Below, one piece after another: positions 53,186-64,000 of a DNA stretch of 64,000 nucleotides. The DNA is taken from assembly GCF_001424185.1 (NCBI RefSeq), contig NZ_LMOM01000087.1, positions 1-64,000 on the forward strand, written 5' to 3'. Position 1 is the first letter of the stretch; each line of letters begins with the position of its first letter. The notes beneath the pieces were generated by a model, which had not been told where the DNA came from, did no database searches, and saw nothing but the letters and a program-made list of their open reading frames with translations. The position numbers and the translations under genes are program-made. This DNA is from Deinococcus sp. Leaf326 (GTDB taxonomy: Bacteria > Deinococcota > Deinococci > Deinococcales > Deinococcaceae).

Positions 53186-54139
53186 CTATTCCTGTTGGAA
53201 GTAGGCCGCGTTGATGGCTGCCCCCACGCGGTTGAAGTCGCCCAGCAACTCTTCGAGCGAGGGGTCCTCGCCCCCCAGAATGTCGGTGATGCGCGAGTAT
53301 TGCAGCCGCGCCACCAGCCACCGCGCCAGCCGCGCGATCTCGGGATGCTGGCCGGGATGACAACGCTCGATCTGCGAGAGGGCCTCGAACAGGTTCTCGG
53401 CGCTGTAGCGGACGCTGCGGGGAAAATACTCGTCGAGCAGCAGGAACTCACCGATGCGGTGAATGTCGATGCCGGTGTGGACCCGCTTGCGGTAGGCCTC
53501 GTAGGCGCTCGATCCCTTGAGCACGCTGACCCAGCGCTGTTCCTGAAGCGCTCGGCCCGCCGGGTCGGTCACGAGGCTGGCGTCGATCCCGCGGTAGCGG
53601 CTCTGCAGCACGCGCAGGGTGTTGTCGCCGCGTTCGAGCATCTGCCCGGCCCGCAGGAACGACCAGCCCTCGTCGCGCGGCAACGTGGCGAAGGCGATGC
53701 CGAAAAAGAACTGCGAGGCGTCGCGGGCGGCGGCGCAGTACTCGAACAGGCCGTCGCGGTCGAGCACCGCCTCGTTGCCGAAGCACAGGTTCAGGTAGCT
53801 GCGGTTCAGGGTCTCCCACATCTCGCTGGGCAGGCGGTCGCGCAGGCCGCGCGCGTTCTCGCGGGCGTGGGCCACGCTGCTGGCGATGGAGCTGGGATTG
53901 TCGCGGTCGAAGGCCAGCCACGAGCTGATGGCGCGGGCGTCGAGGCGGCCGTACTTGGCGCGCAGTTCGGTGTCGCCGCCCGTGAGTTCCAGCAGCGGCA
54001 TCCAGTATTCGCGGGCTCGCCCGGCGGTCTCCAGGGTCGCGTAGTAGTTGACGTTCAGCAGCCGGGCGGTGTTTTCGGCCCGCTCGATATACCGCCCGAT
54101 CCAGAACAGGTTCTCGGCCAGGCGCGAGAGCAGCAGCAT
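53186..54139 (-). CDS. Alpha-E domain protein (DUF403)
   Basis: 317 residues, all-helical. LLSRLAENLFWIGRYIERAENTARLLN at the N-terminus and FLLLDEYFPRSVRYS near residue 245 are signature segments. The domain has no known catalytic activity but always partners the permuted ATP-grasp enzyme. The ATG overlaps the ATP-grasp stop by one base (TGATG), so translation is coupled. Confidence 0.93.
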   Translation of the reverse strand: MLLLSRLAENLFWIGRYIERAENTARLLNVNYYATLETAGRAREYWMPLLELTGGDTELRAKYGRLDARAISSWLAFDRDNPSSIASSVAHARENARGLRDRLPSEMWETLNRSYLNLCFGNEAVLDRDGLFEYCAAARDASQFFFGIAFATLPRDEGWSFLRAGQMLERGDNTLRVLQSRYRGIDASLVTDPAGRALQEQRWVSVLKGSSAYEAYRKRVHTGIDIHRIGEFLLLDEYFPRSVRYSAENLFEALSQIERCHPGQHPEIARLARWLVARLQYSRITDILGGEDPSLEELLGDFNRVGAAINAAYFQQE

Positions 54140-56193
54140 CAGTTCTCCTCTCCCTGGTTCAGGGTGCCTTTTTCCAGTTCCTGCTGGTACGAGTGCTGGC
54201 CCGGCGTGCCTTCGGCGTGTGGCGCGCGGTCCGGCTCAGGGGCCAGTTCCTCCTTCTCCATTTCCTGTTGATAGGAGTGCTGGCGCAGCGGCGCCGGTTC
54301 GGGCGTGCTGGCCGGAGTCTCGCCGGACTGCTCCTGGCGGGGCTGAGGCCCGGTCTGGGTGCTGCCGTCCGTCTGCACGAGGTACTGCACCTGGCTCTGC
54401 TCGTAGGCGGCGACCCGCGCCTGCTCGGCGGCGTGTTCCTGGGCGCGGCGCACGGCTGCGGAGCGCTCGGGCGCCTCGTCCTCGCTGGACACAGTTCCGG
54501 TCTGAATGCCGGGGGTCAGGTGTCCCAGGGCGTGGTCGTGGCGCACGCCCTGGGCCTGGGGCGCACTCTGGGACTGCGACTGGCTCTGGCTGCCGCCGCC
54601 GGTCTGGGTCTGGCTCTGCGATTGGCCGCCCAGGCCCTGCGGTCCCCCCAGGCCCAGGGGCACCGAGCCGAAGCCGCCCTGGTACTGGCTCTGCGACTGG
54701 CTCTGGGTGCCCAGGGCGTCGCCGTGCATGATCTGGCTCATGCCCTGGGGCGCGGCGGGGCCGTCGTGTTCCAGCACCCAGGTGTCCTTGCTGCCGCCCC
54801 CCTGTGAGGAGTTGACGACCAGGCTGCCCCGGCGCAGCGCCACGCGCGTCAGGCCGCCGGGAACGATGGTCGTCTCCTGCGGGCCGCACAGGATGTAGGG
54901 CCGCAGGTCGATGTGCGCGGCCTCGAACTCCTGCGAGTCGGGGTAGAAGGTGGGATGGCGCGAGAGCCCCACCACCGGTTGGGCGATGAACTCGCGCGGG
55001 TTGGCGCGCACCTTGACCAGGAAGGTCTCGACTTCCTCGCGCGTCGCTGCCGGCCCGATGAGCATGCCGTAGCCGCCCGCTTCGCCGACCGCCTTGATCA
55101 CGAGTTCGGCGGCGTTCGCCAGGATGTGTTCGAGGTGATCGGCGTTCCAGCCCAAATAGGTAGGCACGTTATTGAGGATCGGCGCCTCGCCCAGGTAGTA
55201 GCGGATCATGTCGGGCACGTAGGCATACACGGCCTTGTCGTCGGCGACCCCGGTGCCGATGGCGTTGGCGATGGCGACGCGGCCCTGGCGGTACACGTCC
55301 ACGAGGCCCGCGACCCCCAGCGCCGAATCACGCCGGAAGGCCAGCGGGTCGAGGAAGTCGTCGTCCACGCGGCGGTAGATCACGTCCACCTGCTGCCGGC
55401 CGCCGGTCGTGCGCATCCAGACCCGGCCGCCGTCCACGAACAGGTCGCGGCCCTCGACGAGTTCCACGCCCATCTGCTGGGCGAGGTAGGCGTGCTCGAA
55501 ATACGCGCTGTTGTACATGCCCGGCGTCAGCACGACCACGGTGCCCCGGTCGCGCGGCGACATTGAGCGCATCAGCGAGAGCAGCGCTGTGGCGTAGTGC
55601 CCCACCGGCCGCACGCCCTGGTCCTCGAACATGCCCGGATAGATCCGGGTCATGGCCTGGCGGTTGGCGAGCAGGTACGATACGCCGCTCGGCGAGCGCA
55701 GGTTGTCCTCGAGTACGAGGTACTCGCCGCGCTCGTCGCGGATCAGGTCGGTGCCCACGATGTGGGTATAGATGCCCTGCGGTACCTTGACCCCGTGGAC
55801 CTCGCGCCGGAAGTGCGAGGACGTGTAGACGAGTTCGGCCGGAATGACGCCGTCGCCCAGGATCTGCGCGCTGCCGTAGATGTCACCCAGGAAGGCGTTC
55901 AGGGCCTTGACCCGCTGCTTGAGCCCGGCCTCCACATGCGCCCACTCGCTTGCCGGAATGATGCGCGGCACGGGGTCGAAGGGAAAGGTACGCTCGGTGC
56001 CCAGCGCGTCGCCGTACACCGTGAAGGTGATGCCCTGGTTGCGGAAGGCCATGTCCAGCAGTTCGTGTCGCCGGCTGAATTCTGCTGTGCCCAGCCGGTC
56101 TATGTAGTCATGCGCGCCCTGATAATGCGGCCGAACCTGCCCCTCTGGGGTAAACATCTCGTCGTAAAACCTGTTGCCCGGTTCGTACCTCAT
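54139..56193 (-). CDS. Circularly permuted ATP-grasp protein with Ser-Gln-rich tail
   Basis: 684 residues. Residues 1 to about 475 are the circularly permuted ATP-grasp type 2 domain ([37 protein letters not shown], and the [11 protein letters not shown] region), a predicted ATP-dependent carboxylate-amine ligase. A tail of about 210 residues follows, rich in Ser-Gln repeats, ending in a duplicated peptide: [13 protein letters not shown] (638-650) and [13 protein letters not shown] (666-678). Relatives known to me stop near 480 residues. GGGAGG precedes ATG 56193. First gene of the triad with alpha-E and transglutaminase. Confidence 0.9.
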   Translation of the reverse strand: MRYEPGNRFYDEMFTPEGQVRPHYQGAHDYIDRLGTAEFSRRHELLDMAFRNQGITFTVYGDALGTERTFPFDPVPRIIPASEWAHVEAGLKQRVKALNAFLGDIYGSAQILGDGVIPAELVYTSSHFRREVHGVKVPQGIYTHIVGTDLIRDERGEYLVLEDNLRSPSGVSYLLANRQAMTRIYPGMFEDQGVRPVGHYATALLSLMRSMSPRDRGTVVVLTPGMYNSAYFEHAYLAQQMGVELVEGRDLFVDGGRVWMRTTGGRQQVDVIYRRVDDDFLDPLAFRRDSALGVAGLVDVYRQGRVAIANAIGTGVADDKAVYAYVPDMIRYYLGEAPILNNVPTYLGWNADHLEHILANAAELVIKAVGEAGGYGMLIGPAATREEVETFLVKVRANPREFIAQPVVGLSRHPTFYPDSQEFEAAHIDLRPYILCGPQETTIVPGGLTRVALRRGSLVVNSSQGGGSKDTWVLEHDGPAAPQGMSQIMHGDALGTQSQSQSQYQGGFGSVPLGLGGPQGLGGQSQSQTQTGGGSQSQSQSQSAPQAQGVRHDHALGHLTPGIQTGTVSSEDEAPERSAAVRRAQEHAAEQARVAAYEQSQVQYLVQTDGSTQTGPQPRQEQSGETPASTPEPAPLRQHSYQQEMEKEELAPEPDRAPHAEGTPGQHSYQQELEKGTLNQGEEN

Positions 56194-56291
56194 CTCGCCT
56201 CCCCATGTCGTGCGGTCACTTCAGGATACCGGCCCCGCCGTGGGCCGCGCCAGAACGGCGCCAGACAGCCCCGGCGCCGGTCAGGGCCCGC

Positions 56292-56297
56292 TATGCT
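56292..56297 (+). promoter_or_regulatory. -10 box, leaderless DUF1517 gene
   Basis: TATGCT ends 7 bases before GTG 56305. Confidence 0.55.
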
Positions 56298-56304
56298 CGG
56301 CCCA

Positions 56305-57198
56305 GTGAAACTCCGTGTCCTGCGCCGGCTGTGTGCCGCCCTGCTGTTCGTTGCCCTGGCTCTGGCGTCTCCGGTCACGGCGCAGAGTGGGGGGAGTTTC
56401 GGCGGCTCGACCGGGGGCAGCTCGTCCTCCTCGGGCTCCGGTTCGTCGGGGTCCACCTTCTCGGGGTCGTCGGGAACGCGGTCCTCCACATCGTCAGGGA
56501 CGGCGTCCCCGGGCACGGATTCGCCAGACGACAGTGTGCCCGACTGGGTGGTCGAGGTCTTCCTCGTGCTCGTGTTTGCCGGGGCGGCCGTGTTCCTGCT
56601 GGTGTTCGTATGGCAACTGGCGCTCAGCCTGTTCGTGCCGCGCAGCGTGGTGTTCGTGCAGCTGCTGCTCGCCGAGTCGCCCGAGTTGCAGCGCCGCATC
56701 GGCAAGATCGCCCGCAGCGCCGACGCGGACGCGGCGGGCCAGCTGCCCGAGATGTTCCGGCAGGCTGTCCGGGCGACCCTGAAGGCCAGCCCCGACTGGG
56801 TCTACGGACACGCGGTCGTCGAACGGGGCCGCTCCGGCGCCATGACCCGCCGGCTCGCGGCCCTCGCCGTCCTGGCCCGCGCCGCCTTCACGGTCGAGAC
56901 GACGAGCAACCAGCAGGACGGCCGCGACGACGGTCCCGAGGTGCAGGCCGACACCTCCACGCGGGCAGACGGCGCGCCGCTGTATTTCGCCGTGTCGCTC
57001 GGGGCTGTCACGACCCGCACCCTGCGCGCCCTGCCCCCCGGGCCCCAGAACGCCGAACAGCTCCGGGCCGTGCTGGAGGAACTGGCCCAGAAGGGCAACA
57101 TCGAGGAGGTGCAGGTCATCTGGAGCCCCGACACCCCCGGCGAGTTCCTGACCGACAACCAGGCCCTCGGCAAATACCCGGACCTGGGCAAGCTCTGA
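56305..57198 (+). CDS. DUF1517 family membrane protein
   Basis: 297 residues. A signal peptide to about TAQSG, a Ser/Gly-rich stretch of about 50 residues (SFGGS... SGTRSSTSSGT), one membrane segment (VVEVFLVLVFAGAAVFLLVFVW) and a cytosolic DUF1517 domain whose end, AEQLRAVLEELAQKGNIEEVQVIWSPDTPGEFLTDNQAL, is characteristic. Function unknown; the family is also found in cyanobacteria and plastids. GTG 56305 is favoured by the -10 box, ATG 56293 being the in-frame alternative. Confidence 0.82.
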   Translation: MKLRVLRRLCAALLFVALALASPVTAQSGGSFGGSTGGSSSSSGSGSSGSTFSGSSGTRSSTSSGTASPGTDSPDDSVPDWVVEVFLVLVFAGAAVFLLVFVWQLALSLFVPRSVVFVQLLLAESPELQRRIGKIARSADADAAGQLPEMFRQAVRATLKASPDWVYGHAVVERGRSGAMTRRLAALAVLARAAFTVETTSNQQDGRDDGPEVQADTSTRADGAPLYFAVSLGAVTTRTLRALPPGPQNAEQLRAVLEELAQKGNIEEVQVIWSPDTPGEFLTDNQALGKYPDLGKL

Positions 57199-57202
57199 AG
57201 CC

Positions 57203-57838
57203 TCAGGCCAGCGTGCCGGCGGGCAGGAGCACCGCCCGCGCCGGGGCGCCGTCCACGCCCGCCAGGGGGAGGGGCAGGCACATCAGGTCGTAGTCGCCGT
57301 CGGGCGTGGCGCTGAGGTTCAGGCCCTCCAGAATGAGGACGCCGGTCTCGCGGCAGGCCGCGTGGGCCTCCAGGGTCTTGCTCGTCATCGGGTCCACGCT
57401 GGGGCAGTCGGTTCCCAGGAGGCGCACGCCGCGCCGGGCGATCTCGTGCACGAAGCTCGGGGTCAGGGCCGTGAAGTCCTCGGGAAAGGTGTCCCAGTGG
57501 GCGGGCTGCCCGGTGTGCAGCAGCAGCCGGGGCGGCAGCACGTCGGGCAGGCCCGCCAGGGCGTCGGGAGTCACGTAGCCGTCCTGCGGGGTGACGCTCA
57601 GCACTTGGCAGGGACCGACGTACACTTCCAGCGGCACCTCGTCCAGACGCACGCCCGCGTCGTCGTAATGCCAGGGCGCGTCCACGTGGGTGCCGGTGTG
57701 GGTGCTCGTCGCCAGCTCGCCCGTGTTCACGCTGTCGCCCTGGGCGATGCGGGCCACCGGGGTCAGGCGGTAGGGGGCGTCGCCGGGCCAGGTGGGGTGG
57801 CCGGGCGTGAGCAGACGCGAGATGTCTTGCATGGGCAT
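57203..57838 (-). CDS. kynB: Kynurenine formamidase-like cyclase family protein
   Basis: 211 residues, the length of bacterial KynB. Metal-binding motif [13 protein letters not shown], then LLHTGQ and GTDCPSVDP are family-typical. KynB hydrolyses N-formylkynurenine in tryptophan breakdown; however no other kynurenine gene is near, and other cyclase-family amidases look alike. ATG 57838 is placed exactly 6 bases after TATCCT, predicted leaderless. Confidence 0.8.
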   Translation of the reverse strand: MPMQDISRLLTPGHPTWPGDAPYRLTPVARIAQGDSVNTGELATSTHTGTHVDAPWHYDDAGVRLDEVPLEVYVGPCQVLSVTPQDGYVTPDALAGLPDVLPPRLLLHTGQPAHWDTFPEDFTALTPSFVHEIARRGVRLLGTDCPSVDPMTSKTLEAHAACRETGVLILEGLNLSATPDGDYDLMCLPLPLAGVDGAPARAVLLPAGTLA

Positions 57839-57844
57839 GCGCGC

Positions 57845-57850
57845 AGGATA
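57845..57850 (-). promoter_or_regulatory. -10 box, leaderless kynB
   Basis: TATCCT on the minus strand, 6 bases before ATG 57838. Confidence 0.55.
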
Positions 57851-57861
57851 GCGGGCAGCAA

Positions 57862-57894
57862 GAAAAAAGGCCCGCCACGTTGCCGGGCGGGCCT
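57862..57894 (-). terminator. Terminator of gyrB
   Basis: On the minus strand AGGCCCGCC (57886-57894) pairs with GGCGGGCCT (57868-57876), followed by TTTTTTC. It lies just past the gyrB stop. Confidence 0.85.
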
Positions 57895-57909
57895 GGGTGC
57901 AGTTCGGGC

Positions 57910-60024
<2,115 letters not shown>

Positions 60025-60026
60025 TC

Positions 60027-60055
60027 AGTATACTCCGAAGGTTGAAAACGGTCAA
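60027..60055 (-). promoter_or_regulatory. gyrB promoter
   Basis: On the minus strand TTGACC (60050-60055) and TATACT (60027-60032) are 17 bases apart. Transcription would begin near 60020, giving about 98 bases of leader. Confidence 0.8.
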
Positions 60056-60060
60056 ATTTA

Positions 60061-60077
60061 TTCTGTAGTGGACAGAA
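60061..60077. promoter_or_regulatory. Radiation/desiccation response motif of gyrB
   Basis: TTCTGTAGTGGACAGAA agrees at 12 of 17 positions with the consensus TTATGTCATTGACATAA, and lies in an 8-bp-arm inverted repeat (60059-60066 with 60072-60079). It sits directly upstream of the gyrB -35 box. gyrB is a known member of this regulon in D. radiodurans. Confidence 0.6.
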
Positions 60078-60156
60078 TAGGTGGGGTGATTTGCGCGGGG
60101 CGGAGCCGGGGGGCGCCTCGCCCCGCGCTCCGCTTCCGCATCCCGCCGTCAGGGGG

Positions 60157-60162
60157 CACAAT
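60157..60162 (+). promoter_or_regulatory. -10 box of the VWA gene
   Basis: CACAAT ends 9 bases before ATG 60172. The surrounding GGGCACAATAGGGG also occurs at 12671-12684. Confidence 0.4.
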
Positions 60163-60171
60163 AGGGGGCCG

Positions 60172-62403
60172 ATGCCCCGCGCCGCCCTGTCCTTCCGTCT
60201 CACCGCCGCGCTGCTGTGCGGGAGCCTCGCCCTGGCTGCCTCGCCGGCGGCTCCCGTCCCCACGCCTACGGCGGCCGAGTCCTGCACCCTGCCTGCCGGT
60301 ACGCTGCCCACCCTCACGCGCGCCGTGTTCGTTCTCGACACCAGCGGCAGCATGCGCGGCATCGGGGACGGTCGGGCCGACATCTTCGGCCGGGTCAAGG
60401 CCAGCGTGAGCGCCTACGTGGCGGCGGCCCGGCCGGACCGTGTGGACCTCATCACCTTCGACGGCGGCCTGCGCACTCGCCGGGGCTACGCGCTGCCCGC
60501 CGACGCCGATACCTTCGCGCGGGACCTCGCGGCTCTGCGCGCCGACGGCTCGAACACCTACCTGTACCGCAGCCTGCGCGACGCCCTGTCGCCGCTGGCC
60601 GGGGGCGAGCGCTACCTCACCGACGTGTTTCTCCTCACGGACGGCATCGACAACAATCCCCGGCGCCGGGTCAGCGCGGCGCAGGCGCTCGCGGCCTTCC
60701 GGGGGCGCGGCGCCCTCGACCGCTTGACCTATCTCGCCCTGGGCACCGAGATTCCCGCCGAGGCGGTCTCGGCACTGGCGGGCAGCGGCTACGCGCGCGG
60801 CCTGAGTCTGCCGGTCGGCACCGTGCCGGACCTGAGCCGCGTACGCGGCACCGTGCCGGTCACTGTCACCGACCCCGCGCAGGTGCCGGCTCCCTACCCC
60901 GACGGTACGCCGTTGCAGCTCGGGGGGCCGGGGGGCGCGGAGATCGCCCTCGCCCAGCTACAGGCCTCAGGCGGCCTGACCCGGCTTTCTGTCCGGGTGG
61001 AGGTGCCGCAGGGCACGGCGGCGCTGCTGTGCGCCGCGCCGGCGGGCGCTGCGTCCACCACTGGCACCGCTCTGGAGGGCCTGCCGCCCCAGCGCGTGCT
61101 GCTCACCCTGAACCTGCCGCCGCAGCCCGCCGCTCCGCAGGGCTGGCTGGCCTGGGTGCGCGGGGTGCTGGGCAGAGACTCCGCGGCCGGGTCAGGGGGC
61201 CGCGCGGTACAGGCCGCCGCTCCTGTGAATGCTGCAGCCGGCGGAGCGCGCTGGCAGTGGCTCAACCCCGGAGCCGACCGCACGCTGTCGCCTGGAGAGG
61301 ACACCGTGCTGCGCTACCGTGTCTCGCCCGGCACCGACCTGACGGGCGCGCGGCTGGAGCTGCCCGGCGACGCGGGGGGGGCTGCCGCCGGCCTGGAGAC
61401 GGCCCTGGAGACGCAGCCGGGCGCGCACGAGTTCACCGTGCGCCTGCGCCGCGCCGCTGAAGCGGGCCAGAGTCCCACAGGTCAGGAGGTCTCCGCCCGG
61501 CTCATCCTCGCTTCCGGTGAGACGCTGGCGCTGCCGGGGGTATTCGCGGGACCGCAGGCGGGAGCGGGCCAGACCGTGGTGCTGACCCCGGTCGGAGAGG
61601 GGCCGGAGGCCGGGGCCACCCCGACCGGTCCGGCGGCGCCCCGCGGCGCCCCGCGCTGGGGCCTGTGGGTGCTGGGGGGGGCGCTGCTGCTGGCCCTGGC
61701 GGCCCTGGCCCTGCGGCGCCGGCGCGGCGCGGGCAGCGGAGGTCCCGCCCCGCGGAGCGCGGCCGTCCCTGCGGCGCGGCACAGTTTCGCGGCCGGAGCA
61801 GTGCCCACCGTGGAGGGCCTGACCTACAAGGAGGACCGCACGCTGGCCCTCGTCATGGTGGGCGGCGAACTGAGCAGCGTTCCCACGCCGCTGGGCGGGC
61901 CCTTCGACATCGGCCTGCTCTCCCGGGTCCCTCACCTGAGCGGCGTGCGCGCCGAGCAGCACCGGGACGGTCTGCGTCTGCTGCACGTGCCGGACGACCT
62001 CGAAGTTCGCCAGAGCGGCCGGCTGCTGCGGCCCGGCGACGTCGTGCGGCCCGGGACCCTGCTGGACGTGGCGCTGGCCGACGCCTCGCGCGTGCCGCAC
62101 CCCCCGCTGGGGTCGCTGGTGGGCCTGGGGCTGCCGCTGACCCTGCGGGCCGACGGCGTGAACGTGCAGGTGGCCGGGCCCTACGCCACCCACGCCCTGA
62201 GCCTGCCGTCCGGGATCACCGATCTGGGCGAGGCGTTCGGCGCGCCGGCGCTGCGCGGCCTGAAGGTGAGCGTCACGGCCGGGCGAATCCTGCTGGCCGA
62301 TCTGCCCGCCGACCTGCTCCTGAACCGCGTAGGGGACCCGCAGCCGCTGCGCCCTGGTACCTACCTGCCCCCCCAGACCGAACTCGGCCTGCCCGAACGC
62401 TGA
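60172..62403 (+). CDS. Secreted/membrane von Willebrand factor A protein
   Basis: 743 residues. A signal peptide to about LAAS, then a VWA domain from about residue 48 with the metal-ion site VFVLDTSGSMRG, SNTYLYRSLRDAL and LLTDGIDNN. A beta-rich middle and an Ala/Pro linker lead to one membrane segment near residue 500 (WGLWVLGGALLLALAALALRRRRG), followed by an intracellular beta domain with an FHA-like look (SGVRAEQHRDGLRLL, SGRLLRPGDVVRPGTLLDV). The VWA part would be outside. Binding partner unknown. Confidence 0.8.
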   Translation: MPRAALSFRLTAALLCGSLALAASPAAPVPTPTAAESCTLPAGTLPTLTRAVFVLDTSGSMRGIGDGRADIFGRVKASVSAYVAAARPDRVDLITFDGGLRTRRGYALPADADTFARDLAALRADGSNTYLYRSLRDALSPLAGGERYLTDVFLLTDGIDNNPRRRVSAAQALAAFRGRGALDRLTYLALGTEIPAEAVSALAGSGYARGLSLPVGTVPDLSRVRGTVPVTVTDPAQVPAPYPDGTPLQLGGPGGAEIALAQLQASGGLTRLSVRVEVPQGTAALLCAAPAGAASTTGTALEGLPPQRVLLTLNLPPQPAAPQGWLAWVRGVLGRDSAAGSGGRAVQAAAPVNAAAGGARWQWLNPGADRTLSPGEDTVLRYRVSPGTDLTGARLELPGDAGGAAAGLETALETQPGAHEFTVRLRRAAEAGQSPTGQEVSARLILASGETLALPGVFAGPQAGAGQTVVLTPVGEGPEAGATPTGPAAPRGAPRWGLWVLGGALLLALAALALRRRRGAGSGGPAPRSAAVPAARHSFAAGAVPTVEGLTYKEDRTLALVMVGGELSSVPTPLGGPFDIGLLSRVPHLSGVRAEQHRDGLRLLHVPDDLEVRQSGRLLRPGDVVRPGTLLDVALADASRVPHPPLGSLVGLGLPLTLRADGVNVQVAGPYATHALSLPSGITDLGEAFGAPALRGLKVSVTAGRILLADLPADLLLNRVGDPQPLRPGTYLPPQTELGLPER

Positions 62404-62457
62404 GCGGCTTCCGGCGGGTCCGGGTCACCTGACCTGCGGCCAGGGCGCCGGGCACGC

Positions 62458-62463
62458 TACGCT
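62458..62463 (+). promoter_or_regulatory. -10 box, leaderless start
   Basis: TACGCT ends 7 bases before ATG 62471. Confidence 0.6.
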
Positions 62464-62470
62464 GCGGGGT

Positions 62471-62959
62471 ATGGAGTTGCTGCGGCTCATTCACGGGTAC
62501 ATCCTGCCCCCGCTGTTGCCGGTGCCCCTCATCACCACGCCGCTGACCCTCATCACGCTCGTGCTGTTCGTGTGGAGCCTCGCGCCGGCCCTGAAGGGCG
62601 AGGTGCGGCCGGGGTTCGTGGTGTGGGTGCGCGTGACCTGGCTCGCCTTTCTGTTGCCGGCGGTGACCGGGGTGGCGCTGGCCCTGGGCGGCCTCAAGGT
62701 GCCCAGTTCGACCGACGTGGGGGGCGGCTTGACCAAATACGGCCTGCCGGTGGACGCCAAACGCGACGGCGAACACTGGATGTACGCGGTCTTCGCGCTG
62801 CTGAGCCTGTTCATCATCGAGGTCCTCATTGCCGGGCGCATCCTCGACCGCAAGAAGGGCCTGCGGTACCTGCCGGTCGTGACCCTGTTTCTGTACGGCG
62901 TGGCGTACATGGTCGCGCGTGTGGCGGTGTTTCCCGGCAATTCGGTGACTGGCGGCTGA
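62471..62959 (+). CDS. Four-helix membrane protein, unknown
   Basis: 162 residues with four hydrophobic segments (about residues 15-35, 52-72, 103-122, 133-153) and little outside them apart from a loop VPSSTDVGGGLTKYGLPVDAKRDGEHW. It is an integral inner-membrane protein. The family was not recognised. The -10 box fixes the start. Confidence 0.75.
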   Translation: MELLRLIHGYILPPLLPVPLITTPLTLITLVLFVWSLAPALKGEVRPGFVVWVRVTWLAFLLPAVTGVALALGGLKVPSSTDVGGGLTKYGLPVDAKRDGEHWMYAVFALLSLFIIEVLIAGRILDRKKGLRYLPVVTLFLYGVAYMVARVAVFPGNSVTGG

Positions 62960-63051
62960 GCCCTGAAGACGGCGGTGTCCTTTTCCGGATGAGATTCCGG
63001 TCAGTTTGAGTTCATCCGGCGTCCGGTGCGCCGTGTTCAAGTGGGCACCGG

Positions 63052-64000
63052 ATGCGACGTGTTGCCCTGACTCTGCTGTTTTTTTCCCTGCCGGTGCCCG
63101 GTGCGCCGGCCTGGGCCGCACCCACGACCCCGGTTGTCCGGCCCGTCACCATGAAGGTGAAGGCCGGCGACACCCTGTACCGCCTCGCCCGGACCCATCA
63201 CCTCAGTGTGGTTCAGCTGCGGCGTTGGAACGGCCTGAGCGGCAACGTCATCCATGTGGGGCAGGTGCTGCGCCTGCGCCCTCCGGCGACTCCCGCCGCC
63301 GTCACCAGGCCGGTCGCCGCTCCAGTCAAACCAGCGCTGGTCAAGCCACCTCCTGCCAAGCCAGCGGCTGCCAGACCTGCACCGGTACCGGACCCCGTGA
63401 AGCCTGCCGCGCCGGCGGTCAGCCGCAGCGGCGGGATATATACCGTCAAGCGCGGCGACACGCTGGGAGTGATCGCGCGCCGGGCGGGGGTCAGCGTGGA
63501 GGCTCTGCAACAGGCCAGTGGCCTGAAGGGCACCCTGCTCCAGCCGGGCCAGCGCCTGCGGGTACCCCCGCGCGGCACGGTGGCGGCCGCACCCGCGGTG
63601 GTGCGGGTCCCCGCCCTGCCCGCCGGCAAGGAGTCGCGGCTGGTCTACACCTACGTGCGGGTGGGCCGGGGCGAGACCGCGACGGGCCTCGCCGCGCGCT
63701 ACCGCACCACCCCCGACGCCCTGCGGCGCCTGAACGGCCTGTCCACCGTCCAGATGATCGTGCCGGGGGCCAAGGTGCTGGTGCCCAGCCGCGTGGCGGT
63801 ACCGGTGCCCCCGGCGGCGCTGCGCAGCGCCGTGAGCTACCGCGCCGCGCGTCCCCTGAACATCCCCGTCCAGGTCGTGCAGGTAGACCTGCGCTGGCGC
63901 AACGTGCTCGTGGCGCCGGTGCTGCCTGGCCGCGGCCTGAGCTTTGCCAGTGGGGCCACGGTGGGTTCCCTGGCCCGCACGAGCGGCGCGCGGGCGGTGG
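63052..64000 (+). CDS. LysM-repeat secreted protein, cut by the window end
   Basis: 316 codons are visible and the frame is open at the right edge. A signal peptide (to about AWAAP) is followed by three LysM domains: MKVKAGDTLYRLARTHHL, YTVKRGDTLGVIARRAGV and YVRVGRGETATGLAARYR, joined by Pro/Ala linkers, so it should bind peptidoglycan. The last visible part (LNIPVQVVQVDLRW, VAPVLPGRGL, TVGSLARTSGA) looks like the start of a phosphodiester glycosidase-type (DUF2233) domain. ATG 63052 is the first start before the signal peptide; no ribosome site is evident. Confidence 0.8.
   Translation, partial: MRRVALTLLFFSLPVPGAPAWAAPTTPVVRPVTMKVKAGDTLYRLARTHHLSVVQLRRWNGLSGNVIHVGQVLRLRPPATPAAVTRPVAAPVKPALVKPPPAKPAAARPAPVPDPVKPAAPAVSRSGGIYTVKRGDTLGVIARRAGVSVEALQQASGLKGTLLQPGQRLRVPPRGTVAAAPAVVRVPALPAGKESRLVYTYVRVGRGETATGLAARYRTTPDALRRLNGLSTVQMIVPGAKVLVPSRVAVPVPPAALRSAVSYRAARPLNIPVQVVQVDLRWRNVLVAPVLPGRGLSFASGATVGSLARTSGARAV

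Noticed and set aside
54500..54720. Repetitive DNA that might be taken for a CRISPR or tandem repeat
   Set aside because: It is the degenerate coding of Ser-Gln repeats in the ATP-grasp tail; units are not identical and there are no spacers.

Overview
The window is high-GC bacterial DNA and reads as a chromosomal segment of a Deinococcus species. The grounds are: an N-acylamino acid racemase closely resembling the D. radiodurans enzyme; 17-bp palindromes of the radiation/desiccation response motif type in front of uvrB and gyrB; and very many genes whose start codon lies 5-8 nt after a TANNNT -10 box, so that the transcript would begin at or next to the start codon (leaderless mRNA, established in Deinococcus deserti). 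No insertion sequence, prophage, integrase or CRISPR array was seen. It looks like stable core chromosome with short intergenic gaps.

Layout. 1-300: the 5' end of a 16S rRNA gene leaving the window on the minus strand, with leader and promoter. 366-5966: N-succinyl/N-acylamino acid racemase with a GNAT partner, a DUF4384 secreted protein, tRNA-Gln(TTG), and an MrfA-like repair helicase. 6095-11554: mqnC (futalosine menaquinone pathway), secreted and small unknown proteins, and asd behind a leader-peptide attenuator. 11670-18036: rlmH, a DUF104-like/rsmI/pfkA run, an EEP-fold membrane protein, a VanW protein and a fasciclin protein. 18361-25379: the minus-strand division and wall operon murG-murC-murB-ftsQ-ftsA-ftsZ. 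25468-32333: AIM24-like protein, nitroreductase, aspartate aminotransferase, YraN, HAD phosphatase, a lone dsRBD protein and a zinc dehydrogenase. 32355-38580: uvrB, a TPR membrane protein plus TPR-AAA ATPase pair, a DEDDh exonuclease and a DUF4258 protein. 38877-47770: two-domain GNAT, era, lipoprotein, arginase, Na+/H+ antiporter, phosphoesterase, hydrolases, trxA. 47884-52075: DUF309, NYN RNase-like, plsX, MscS channel, Yip1 protein. 52140-56193: transglutaminase, alpha-E and circularly permuted ATP-grasp triad. 56305-64000: DUF1517 protein, kynB-like cyclase, gyrB, a von Willebrand A protein, a small membrane protein and a LysM protein cut by the window end.

The most interesting signals are regulatory. 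(1) asd is preceded by a promoter, a leaderless 10-codon reading frame with tandem Ile-Ile-Thr-Thr codons, and two mutually exclusive hairpins, the second a terminator with a U8 tail: a ribosome-mediated Thr/Ile attenuator built on a leaderless transcript. (2) Three genes (12225, 44358 on minus, 48018) are preceded by leaderless mini-ORFs beginning Met-Ser-Pro whose stop codon overlaps the start of the gene (GTGA/ATGA), suggesting a leaderless uORF plus re-initiation design. (3) The DUF4258 gene has a promoter, a two-codon frame and a terminator-like hairpin ahead of it. (4) The ATP-grasp enzyme carries a Ser-Gln-rich tail ending in a duplicated QHSYQQE peptide. All functional statements rest on reading the sequence and on recall of families; no database search was run.
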